Below are positions 1 to 5,883 of a stretch of DNA of 10,904 nucleotides, piece after piece. The stretch spans positions 1 to 10,904 of the forward strand of contig DAIOHQ010000173.1 of NCBI GenBank assembly GCA_036744635.1, read 5' to 3'. How positions within the stretch are numbered: the stretch's first letter is position 1; every line of letters begins with the position of its first letter. A program made the position numbers and the translations under genes. Origin of the DNA: DAIOHQ01 sp036744635. GTDB taxonomy: Bacteria > Planctomycetota > Phycisphaerae > Tepidisphaerales > Tepidisphaeraceae. The notes under the pieces were generated by a model that saw only the letters and a program-made list of their open reading frames with translations, ran no database searches and was not told where the DNA came from.

Positions 1-100
1 CTTCGAGCCTGAGCCTCAGCCCGCGACGAGCTCGGTCGAGTCGAGCCGAAGGCGGCGGCTCCGCGGTGAATTATTCGGGTTAGATCGCATGGCGGCGGTG

Positions 101-943
101 TCAGCCCCAGCCCAGGACGAGCTGCTCGCCGATCAGGGGTGGGAGCTTTCTTGCGCGGAGCCAATCGGAGCGGACGAATTGCTCGGAGAGCACGAGGCGG
201 TCTGAGAGGCGGCGGTCGGTGAGGAAAAGCTTGCGAACCAGTTTTGCGCAATTGCACTGGCGGCTGCGGTGGAGCAGCACGATGTGGGAGGGAAGTGACG
301 CCCCGGATCGCTCATGGCGGTCGAGGATTTGCCGGACTGCGTCGAAGGATTGTTCATTGGAGAGATGTCCGCGGCCGCCCATGATTCTGTTTTTGAGAAA
401 CGCCGGGCGGAGGCTGTCGAGTTGCATCCGGGGATCGTAATTGGCCTCGATGGCCAATACGTCGAGGTGGATGAATTGCTCGATCAGATCAGCGGGTACG
501 TGGCCGAGATCGGTGGCGAATCCCATGCGCCAGCCGTCGCTTTCGACGATGAATCCGTTGCAGCATTTCTGGTCATGGGCGACGGCGATGGGGTACACCG
601 TTAAGCCGGGGAGTGGGTCGAATGCGGAAGTGAACATGACGACGTTTGGGGCCAGGTGGTCGCCGGTCAGTTCAAGTAATTTCGCCACGCCGTCGGCATG
701 ACAGTAAACGCGAATGTCCTGTTTGAGGATGGTGTTGGCCCATTCGGAGGAAAAGTGGTCGCTGTCGAGATGGGTGAGGCAAATGGCGGAGATGTCTTTT
801 ATGGATGCACCGGTGCCGTTCATCCGCTTGGCGGTGTTGCGGGGGCCGAGGCCGGCGTCGACCAGCATCGAGCCGGACTCTGTGCGCACGATCGCGCAGT
901 TTCCGCTTGAGCCGCTGGCCAGAATGCATACTTCAACCCACAT
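101..943 (-). CDS. YycJ/WalJ-like metallo-beta-lactamase-fold hydrolase
   Basis: A 280-residue cytoplasmic protein of the YycJ/WalJ branch of the metallo-beta-lactamase fold; relatives are probable metal-dependent nucleases or phosphodiesterases. Visible marks are the N-terminal LASGSSGNC strand-turn (residues 8-16), the metal motif THLDSDH (57-63), His124 in AHD, Asp145 in ATDLG, the branch-typical GHLSNE (192-197) and a late His225 in LLHRS. The second His of the usual HxHxDH motif is Asp60 here. The frame opens further upstream, to 1102, but the extra residues are translated repeat DNA. I chose the ATG at 943 because GGAGA lies about 7 nt before it and LASGSSGN then sits near the N-terminus, as in relatives. 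It stands alone, with no gene close behind it in the same direction. Family assignment is firm; the substrate is not known. Confidence 0.88.
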   Translation of the reverse strand: MWVEVCILASGSSGNCAIVRTESGSMLVDAGLGPRNTAKRMNGTGASIKDISAICLTHLDSDHFSSEWANTILKQDIRVYCHADGVAKLLELTGDHLAPNVVMFTSAFDPLPGLTVYPIAVAHDQKCCNGFIVESDGWRMGFATDLGHVPADLIEQFIHLDVLAIEANYDPRMQLDSLRPAFLKNRIMGGRGHLSNEQSFDAVRQILDRHERSGASLPSHIVLLHRSRQCNCAKLVRKLFLTDRRLSDRLVLSEQFVRSDWLRARKLPPLIGEQLVLGWG

Positions 944-1000
944 CCGTGTCTCCAAAAACAACTTGAATTGAGGACAATAGGACGGTCCAAGAAGTTTAAC

Positions 1001-1036
1001 CACAGAGGGCACGGAGAACACAGAGAGCACAGAAGA
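1001..1036. repeat. Four 9-bp tandem units, CACAGAG type
   Basis: Four contiguous 9-nt units are visible: CACAGAGGG, CACGGAGAA, CACAGAGAG, CACAGAAGA. The phase is exact, with variation mostly in the last two positions. The array starts 57 bp upstream of the hydrolase start codon. It belongs to the same loose CRCRGAK family as the other arrays of this island. I recall such units as interspersed repeats in PVC and other environmental genomes; no function is known to me. Confidence 0.85.
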
Positions 1037-1127
1037 AATCACGGACGGATTGCAAGGGTTTGCAGGACTTTCGGGTTTGGTGTGTGAAATTCCGCAGCCC
1101 ACCGGCTGGGTTGAATGTTAAAGACTT

Positions 1128-1157
1128 AGCCGCAGATAAACGCAGATGGCCGCAGAT
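1128..1157 (+). repeat. Left arm of perfect 30-bp inverted repeat; CGCAGAT array
   Basis: This arm contains three 10-bp-phased units (CGCAGATAAA, CGCAGATGGC, CGCAGATgag, the last running to 1160). Its 30 bases are the exact reverse complement of 1598-1627. The match stops at 1127 and at 1158, apart from one further coincident base at 1159. Confidence 0.9.
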
Positions 1158-1185
1158 GAGAATTGGGAATGGGGGAAGAATGAAC

Positions 1186-1212
1186 CACGGATTACACTGA
1201 TAACACGGATGA
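1186..1212. repeat. Three 9-bp tandem units, CACGGAT type
   Basis: Three contiguous 9-nt units are visible: CACGGATTA, CACTGATAA, CACGGATGA. This is the form usually seen as 'cacggattacacggat' interspersed repeats. It lies inside the 500-bp block bounded by the inverted repeats. Confidence 0.82.
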
Positions 1213-1492
1213 GGAACAACATGGGAGTCGAAAGATGACGCTGGATAGTCGGCTTGAGTAGTTGGGCGAAATGATGGACGGTCGACGTCCGACGGCGCCA
1301 CGGTTTGTTTGCCCGGCTTGGGGGTGGACGGGGTGGTTCAGAGCATCACCTCGTGACCGAGGAAGGATAAGCGTCAGCATCGGGTGTGTTGGAGGGAAGG
1401 GGCGATGCCCTCATATACAAACCGATGGCGCGGATGCGTGGCCGGGGTGGGAACTTCTTCAGGTTCCTTCTCCGCCCTACCCGCCTTGCAAT

Positions 1493-1576
1493 AAGGAGGA
1501 GATCATGCCTTTCAAGAGGAGGAGCCGTGAAAGGCGACATCAAAGAGCCGCAGATGACGCGGATGACCTCAGATGA
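1493..1576 (+). CDS. Possible 23-codon ORF behind an ideal ribosome binding site
   Basis: AAGGAGGAG at 1493-1501 is the strongest Shine-Dalgarno sequence I see in the window, and it stands 5 nt before an ATG at 1505. The frame reads MPFKRRSRERRHQRAADDAD plus three residues and stops at 1574-1576. The first 14 codons are Arg/Lys-rich; the last codons are the repeat array at 1549-1576. This could be a small basic peptide, the 5' remnant of a gene interrupted by repeat DNA, or chance. I do not recognise the peptide. The interval given includes the ribosome binding site. Confidence 0.22.
   Translation, partial: KEEIMPFKRRSRERRHQRAADDADDLR
1549..1576. repeat. Short CGCAGATGA array
   Basis: CGCAGATGA, CGCGGATGA and CCTCAGATGA follow each other, in 9-9-10 phase. 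The array has the same orientation as the left inverted-repeat arm and lies 21 bp before the right arm. It supplies the stop codon of the small frame described above. Confidence 0.75.
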
Positions 1577-1597
1577 AAACAAGGCAGGTCTTTTCTT

Positions 1598-1627
1598 ATC
1601 TGCGGCCATCTGCGTTTATCTGCGGCT
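1598..1627 (-). repeat. Right arm of perfect 30-bp inverted repeat
   Basis: These 30 bases are the exact reverse complement of 1128-1157, so the CGCAGAT units run on the minus strand here. The two arms enclose 440 bp, and the whole block is 500 bp. I found no clear target-site duplication: the flanks are AAGACTT on the left and TTAGTTC on the right. Confidence 0.9.
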
Positions 1628-1643
1628 TTAGTTCTTGATCTTT

Positions 1644-1673
1644 CTCCGCGGTCTTTGCGGCTCTGCGGTGAAT
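1644..1673 (-). repeat. CCGCAGAG/CCGCGGAG-type array, inverted
   Basis: Read on the minus strand this is CACCGCAGAG, CCGCAAAGA, CCGCGGAGA, again with a 9-10 bp phase. A partial copy in the same orientation sits at the left edge of the window: GCGGCTCCGCGGTGAATTA at 54-72 matches 1656-1674 with only two differences. Confidence 0.7.
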
Positions 1674-1692
1674 CTACTACACGCGGCGACGA

Positions 1693-1722
1693 GGGCGGAC
1701 ACGGGGGCCCCCGTGTCCGCCC
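1693..1722. repeat. Perfect 30-bp palindrome
   Basis: The half-site GGGCGGACACGGGGG (1693-1707) is followed without a spacer by its exact reverse complement (1708-1722). Symmetry ends abruptly on both sides. There is no T-run, so it is not a classical intrinsic terminator. A REP-like palindromic element or a binding site for a dimeric protein are the options I consider. Confidence 0.9.
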
Positions 1723-1843
1723 AACACCACCCGCATCGCGCAGCGATTCCTTATTGTCTTCCGCCCCGATACCCAAGGCAGCCAAAATATCACCGTGAAC
1801 AGCGCAGTTTTGCCTGCGGTGAGCGAACTCGAATCCGTACTCC

Positions 1844-1953
1844 GAATTTGAAGCTGGCACGCAGGTAAATCCCAGCGTCAGTCCTTTCCCCAACATCCTC
1901 TTCTATCCCAGTCAATTGCCAAACTCGAAGCTCATCCCCTAGGCAAATCCCAG
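1844..1953. repeat. Imperfect direct repeat of about 34 bp, two copies
   Basis: The copy at 1844-1876 and the copy at 1920-1953 align over their whole length with one gap. Both carry GAAGCT about ten bases before AGGNAAATCCCAGC. They are offset by about 77 bp and lie between the palindrome and the lpd promoter. Function is unknown. Confidence 0.6.
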
Positions 1954-2070
1954 CCCTCCCCTGCACCAAAAGATCAGGTCGATCCTACGCCACCAGATCG
2001 GTTATCGCCCCCTCGGTCGTCCGCGAACATGTGCGACCACCGCGGCGATCTTCCGTGCATTACCGACCAG

Positions 2071-2099
2071 TGGGCAAACCGGGGTTCGATCTCTACAAT
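2071..2099 (+). promoter_or_regulatory. Candidate sigma-70-type promoter of lpd
   Basis: TGGGCA (2071-2076) and TACAAT (2094-2099) are separated by 17 nt, and each resembles its consensus box (4/6 and 5/6). Transcription would begin near 2106. This leaves a leader of about 24 nt that contains the lpd ribosome binding site. Prediction from sequence only. Confidence 0.45.
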
Positions 2100-2129
2100 C
2101 CGCCGGCTCTTATTCAAGAAAGGCGATCA

Positions 2130-3980
2130 ATGTCCGCTGAGTTCACCATGCCGCAGATGAGCGACACCATGACGGAAGGCACCGTCGTGAAGTGGCTCAA
2201 GAAAGAAGGAGACAAGGTCAAGCAGGGCGAAGTCATTGCCGAGATCGAGACCGACAAAGCGGTCATGGAAAGCGAGGCGTTCGATTCAGGGACAATCGCG
2301 GCCATCCTCGTTCCCGAAGGGCAGAAGGCCAAGGTGGGCGGCGTGCTCGCCGTGATCGCAACCGGCAGCGAGTCAGTCGCCGATATCAAAAAGAAATACG
2401 CATCGGGCGCGGATAAGCCGCCGGCAGCTGCGCCTGCGCCGGCGGAACAGGCTTCCAAGGCGCCATCCCCTGCCGCACCTCCTGCTTCGCCCGCCCCCGC
2501 CACCCAACCCGCGACCGCGGCCGCCGCGCCAAAGCCGATAAAATCAACGGGCACCTACAACTTCGACATCATTGTGATCGGTGGTGGCCCTGGCGGATAT
2601 GCCGCCGCCATTCGCGCCGGACAACTGAAAAAACGCGTGTTCTGCATCGAAAAAGAAAGCCTCGGCGGCACCTGCCTTAACTGGGGATGCATCCCAACCA
2701 AGGCGCTTCTCGAAGATGGAGCATTCATTCGCCGGCTTCGCACCGAAGCCGACAAGCACGGCTTATCGTTTCAAAACCTTCAGATCGATTTCGGCAAGCT
2801 GATCGGCCGCAGCCGGGGAATCGCCGACAAGCTCGCCAAAGGCGTCGGCCACCTGTTCCAGAAATATGGCGTTCAATCCGAAAAAGGCACCGGCCAGTTG
2901 CTCGCCCCCCACCGCGTCAAGATCACGACCGAAAAAGGCACGCGCGAAATCACCGCCGAGCACGTCATCCTCGCCAGCGGAGCCAGGGCGACGCCGCTGC
3001 CCTTCGCACCCTTTGATGGCAAGTCGATCATCAGTTCCCGCGAGGCCATGGTGCTGCCGCAACAGCCCAAGCGAATGGCAATCATCGGAGCCGGAGCGAT
3101 CGGCTGCGAGTTCGCCGATTTCTACAACGCGATCGGTACTGAAGTCACAATCGTCGAAATGCTCCCGCAGATTCTCCCCAACGAAGACGATGATGTCGCG
3201 CGCGTTCTCAAGAACAGCTTCACCAAGCGCGGGATCAACGTCTTTACCGGTACGAAAACCGACAAAGTCGAAAAAATCCCCACCGGCGTAAAGCTCACAC
3301 TGTCCGGCGAGAATGCCAAGACCATCGAAGCCGATGTTGTGCTTGTGGCCATCGGCGTCACGGGATACGTCGAAGGCCTCGCGGCCCCCGAAGCCAAACT
3401 CGAGCTTTTCAAGAGCCGGGTAAAAGTCGATCACGAATATCGCACCAATCTCGAAAATGTCTGGGGCATCGGCGATTGCGTGAGCCTCCATTGGGAAGCA
3501 ACCAGCTCGATGGCCGGCTACCGCCATCCCGATCTCGCCCACGTCGCGCATCACGAAGCCGTGAACGTGGTCGAGCACATCTGCGGCATATCCGATCACA
3601 CGATCGACTACAGCCAGATCCCAGCTTGCACCTACACCCATCCGCAAGTGGCCAGCATGGGCTTTGGCGAAAAGAAACTGCGTGACCAGGGCCGCCAGAT
3701 CAAGCTCGGCAAGTTCCCCTTCACCGCCAGCGGCCGAGCCCTCGCCGCCGGTGAAACCGAAGGCTTCGTCAAGCTCATCTTCGACGCCAAGTACGGCGAA
3801 CTCCTCGGCGTCCACATGGTCGGCGAAAACGTGACCGAGCTCCTGGCCGAACTGGTCCTGGCGCGCAAGCTCGAAGCCACCGAAGCCGAAATCATCGAAG
3901 CCATGCACCCGCACCCCACCATGAGCGAAGCCGTGATGGAAGCCGCCGGACTGGCCGATGGTCGCTCCATTCACCTGTAA
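2130..3980 (+). CDS. lpdA: Dihydrolipoyl dehydrogenase (E3) with N-terminal lipoyl domain
   Basis: A 616-residue flavoprotein that reoxidises dihydrolipoamide with NAD+ in 2-oxoacid dehydrogenase complexes. A lipoyl domain (about 1-80) carries the modifiable Lys43 in ETDKAVME. An Ala/Pro-rich linker (about 93-138) follows, then the E3 body: FAD loop GGGPGG (151-156), redox disulfide Cys182/Cys187 in GGTCLNWGCIPTK, NAD loop GAGAIG (320-325), and the C-terminal HPHPTMSE with the catalytic pair His595/Glu600. The ATG at 2130 is chosen because AAGAAAGG lies 6 nt before it and the lipoyl fold starts at once; the open frame extends to 2031 without domain content. A stretch of roughly ten extra residues (about 454-468, rich in aromatic and His residues) follows the second FAD-contact motif GIGD. 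No E1 or E2 gene is in the window. Gene symbol by family; confidence high. Confidence 0.96.
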   Translation: MSAEFTMPQMSDTMTEGTVVKWLKKEGDKVKQGEVIAEIETDKAVMESEAFDSGTIAAILVPEGQKAKVGGVLAVIATGSESVADIKKKYASGADKPPAAAPAPAEQASKAPSPAAPPASPAPATQPATAAAAPKPIKSTGTYNFDIIVIGGGPGGYAAAIRAGQLKKRVFCIEKESLGGTCLNWGCIPTKALLEDGAFIRRLRTEADKHGLSFQNLQIDFGKLIGRSRGIADKLAKGVGHLFQKYGVQSEKGTGQLLAPHRVKITTEKGTREITAEHVILASGARATPLPFAPFDGKSIISSREAMVLPQQPKRMAIIGAGAIGCEFADFYNAIGTEVTIVEMLPQILPNEDDDVARVLKNSFTKRGINVFTGTKTDKVEKIPTGVKLTLSGENAKTIEADVVLVAIGVTGYVEGLAAPEAKLELFKSRVKVDHEYRTNLENVWGIGDCVSLHWEATSSMAGYRHPDLAHVAHHEAVNVVEHICGISDHTIDYSQIPACTYTHPQVASMGFGEKKLRDQGRQIKLGKFPFTASGRALAAGETEGFVKLIFDAKYGELLGVHMVGENVTELLAELVLARKLEATEAEIIEAMHPHPTMSEAVMEAAGLADGRSIHL

Positions 3981-4028
3981 CGTTCTTTCGTCCGCTGATG
4001 CCCCGCGGATCCACCCTCGGCGGTTAGT

Positions 4029-4050
4029 GCCGCCCGTTGAGGAGGGCGGC
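4029..4050 (+). terminator. Possible lpd 3' hairpin, no T-run
   Basis: GCCGCCC (4029-4035) pairs with GGGCGGC (4044-4050) around an 8-nt loop, 48 nt after the lpd stop codon. It is GC-rich and strong but is followed by GGGTCGGAG rather than T residues. A termination role is therefore only possible. Confidence 0.35.
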
Positions 4051-4083
4051 GGGTCGGAGTATCGTGGCGGCAACAATCTGCCA

Positions 4084-4101
4084 GTCGTGTCGTGACACGA
4101 C
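4084..4101. promoter_or_regulatory. Dyad upstream of the small membrane protein, possible operator
   Basis: GTCGTGTC and GACACGAC are perfect inverted 8-bp arms around a 2-nt centre. The dyad ends 3 nt before the GAGGA ribosome binding site of the gene at 4116. The geometry fits a binding site for a dimeric regulator, or an RNA hairpin that would influence translation. Confidence 0.45.
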
Positions 4102-4115
4102 CACGAGGACTCCAA

Positions 4116-4553
4116 ATGCGCTATTCCGAATTGATTCAGTTGTTCTTCGAGCGGTCCAATGCACTGCAATGGTATTGGACGTTGTACGTGGTCGTGGTCG
4201 GCGGGCTGTTGGCGTTTTCTTCGCTGCGCGTGCGCCAGGATGCAATCACCGGGACTCTCGTCACCGTTTTGTTCGTCCTGTTTGCCTACAAGAACCTCGG
4301 GGCGATTCACGATACGACCGTTCAGCGATTGGCGACGCTACAGGCCATCCACGAGTACCCGACGTCCGGCCGCCAAGATGCCTTGAACACTCGTCGCGAC
4401 AATGAGTTTCTGGAGCCCACGTTGGTAGCCCCGGCGTATGAGGGCGTTCGGAATTTCCACATCGCGAGCGATGCGCTGACGATCGCAGCGATTTGGGCGA
4501 TGGAGCTGCGCCGTGTGAGGGCGAAACGAAATGCAATCCCTGCCCCGGAGTGA
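4116..4553 (+). CDS. Small membrane protein of unknown function
   Basis: A 145-residue protein that I do not recognise. Two clear hydrophobic segments lie at about residues 19-36 (WYWTLYVVVVGGLLAFSSL region) and 43-60 (ITGTLVTVLFVLFAYKNL region), separated by a short basic loop RVRQD. A weaker third segment (about 117-131) precedes a basic tail RRVRAKR. The roughly 55-residue stretch between segments two and three is polar with Pro and Tyr, and would form a loop or domain outside the bilayer. GAGGA 6 nt before the ATG at 4116 favours this start over one 24 nt upstream. It follows lpd by 135 nt with its own dyad, so it is probably transcribed separately. It ends in TGATGA, 25 bp from the convergent end of ynbD. 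No catalytic motif is visible. Confidence 0.75.
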   Translation: MRYSELIQLFFERSNALQWYWTLYVVVVGGLLAFSSLRVRQDAITGTLVTVLFVLFAYKNLGAIHDTTVQRLATLQAIHEYPTSGRQDALNTRRDNEFLEPTLVAPAYEGVRNFHIASDALTIAAIWAMELRRVRAKRNAIPAPE

Positions 4554-4578
4554 TGAGAGTTGCCTGAAGCCGGACAGA

Positions 4579-5883
4579 TCAGTGGGCGGGCACGGGGGAA
4601 TCGGCACATCGACGGGCCTGGAAGTCGTGGAGCGCTTTCAGCGCCTCCGGACGCACGATCACTGAGGGACGCGCCCGGCGCAGTTCGGCCAGCGCTTGCT
4701 CTACGGTTTCCGCACTGCCGGAAGTCAGGAGATACGCACCTGCGACGGTGGCCGTGCGCGAGTACCCGGCCTTGCAGTGCAGGTAGACCGTACCCGCGCC
4801 GGCATGTCCTTCGATGAAGGCGATTGCCTCGTCGAATTGGTCGGGCGTTGGCGCGGTCAAATCCAGGATCGGTAGCTGAAGGTATGGGAGGTGGCGGAAA
4901 GTGGCGGCCTCCGAGAATTCGGCGGTCAGGTCGACCACCGCGGTGACCCCGGCGGCGCGGGCTTCGGCGTCGGAGAGACGCCGGCCGATCAAGAGCCGGT
5001 CGGTCAGTCGATCGTAGGCCTGGCACCGGCGCGCGTAGTACATCAGCGAGAGACGCTGGCCGAGCAACACCGGACCCAACAAAAGCCGGGTCGTCCATGG
5101 GTGCCTGCCGTTTTCCTTTCGATAGATGCCCGGGCCGAGGACGAAGTAGCCCGCCGCAATGAACGCCGTGGAAAGTGCGGGCCAGAGCAGCACGCCGGAC
5201 CAGGGCATGAACACCATCGCCAGCCCGGTGAGGAGAACTGCGCCCGCGGCATGGTATATCCCGACCCGGCGGTTGGGGGTGAAGCGTTGCAGGAGGGGTT
5301 CGTCGCGGAAGAAATGGAAGCACAGAATCGCGAGGGCAAATCCTCCGAGGATGTCGATCACGTGGTGCTGGTAAGTCAGCAGCGGCGAGAGCGCGATCAT
5401 GATGAACCAGAAGGCGACGGCCCGTCGAAGCTGACCTTTAAGGTTCCGGTCGTACGTATCGAACAGGATCGCGCACAACGCGATGTGCAGAGAAGGGAAT
5501 TCGTTGAACGGCAGATCCAGGCTGCGGAAGTTGTTGAAGATCAGCCCGAGCGGGCCATTGACCTGGGGACGTTCGAAAGCGAACCGCAGGGGAAACAGAA
5601 GGAAACACGCCCCGGCGATGAGGATCGCGGCGGCGATGCGGGCCGCGAGCGTGCGGCGCTGGCGGTCGGAGCGCACCACAAATGGCGCCGCAACGAAGAA
5701 CAAATCGATCGACATGTACGGCAGAATCATCGCGGGAACAAAGGGGATGTGGCGTTCCCAGGCGAAATAGAACGACGGGACCTGCGCCCGGCGGCTGGTG
5801 ACCCAGTTGCAGCCGCCGTAAACCACTAGAAACAACGCCGAGAGCGCGGCGGCGGTGCGGGCTGCCTTCCAGAAGGGCTTCAT
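4579..5883 (-). CDS. ynbD: YnbD-like PAP2 / dual-specificity phosphatase fusion
   Basis: A 434-residue membrane protein with two phosphatase modules. Residues about 1-250 form a multi-span PAP2-type region with ERP (104-106) as a likely first motif, FPSLH (129-133, His133) as the second and YQHHVIDILGG (171-181, His173 and Asp177) as the third. Residues about 285-425 form a cytoplasmic-type dual-specificity phosphatase: Asp341 in LDLT is a plausible general acid and HCKAGYSRTA (369-378) is the CX5R loop with Cys370 and Arg376. PAP2 enzymes act on lipid phosphates or transfer lipid head groups; DSP relatives include the mitochondrial phosphatidylglycerophosphate phosphatase PTPMT1. The ATG overlaps the ynbC stop as ATGA, and the length matches what I recall of E. 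coli YnbD (about 430). Last gene of the operon. Substrate is inferred, not shown. Confidence 0.9.
   Translation of the reverse strand: MKPFWKAARTAAALSALFLVVYGGCNWVTSRRAQVPSFYFAWERHIPFVPAMILPYMSIDLFFVAAPFVVRSDRQRRTLAARIAAAILIAGACFLLFPLRFAFERPQVNGPLGLIFNNFRSLDLPFNEFPSLHIALCAILFDTYDRNLKGQLRRAVAFWFIMIALSPLLTYQHHVIDILGGFALAILCFHFFRDEPLLQRFTPNRRVGIYHAAGAVLLTGLAMVFMPWSGVLLWPALSTAFIAAGYFVLGPGIYRKENGRHPWTTRLLLGPVLLGQRLSLMYYARRCQAYDRLTDRLLIGRRLSDAEARAAGVTAVVDLTAEFSEAATFRHLPYLQLPILDLTAPTPDQFDEAIAFIEGHAGAGTVYLHCKAGYSRTATVAGAYLLTSGSAETVEQALAELRRARPSVIVRPEALKALHDFQARRCADSPVPAH

Larger units (their letters stand above)
944..2129. other. Repeat-rich intergenic island without a solid gene
   Basis: About 1.2 kb lies between the divergent hydrolase and lpd starts. 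I see no frame with recognisable protein domains. The stretch holds several short tandem arrays of 9-10 bp period, a perfect 30-bp inverted repeat pair, a perfect 30-bp palindrome, an imperfect 34-bp direct repeat and the probable lpd promoter near its right end. Open frames crossing it, on both strands, are built partly from translated repeat units (for example SVLSVFSVPSVV on the minus strand) and are unlikely to be genes. The individual elements are listed separately. Confidence 0.8.

Noticed and set aside
944..1102. N-terminal extension of the hydrolase
   Set aside because: These residues translate the tandem array (SVLSVFSVPSVV). The ATG at 943 has a ribosome site and gives the family N-terminus.
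1001..1673. CRISPR array
   Set aside because: The units are only 9-10 bp and contiguous, with no 25-40 bp repeats, no regular unique spacers and no cas genes.
1811..1866. tRNA or structured RNA suggested by CTCGAATCC and the CCTGCG/CGCAGG pair
   Set aside because: I could not fold an acceptor, D, anticodon and T arm set. The pairing is only about 6 bp.
2763..4310. Long open frame (515 codons) on the minus strand over lpd and the next gene
   Set aside because: It is antisense to a gene with complete E3 motifs, has low-complexity Gly/Asp/His-rich composition and no recognisable domain. It is a by-product of GC-rich codon use.
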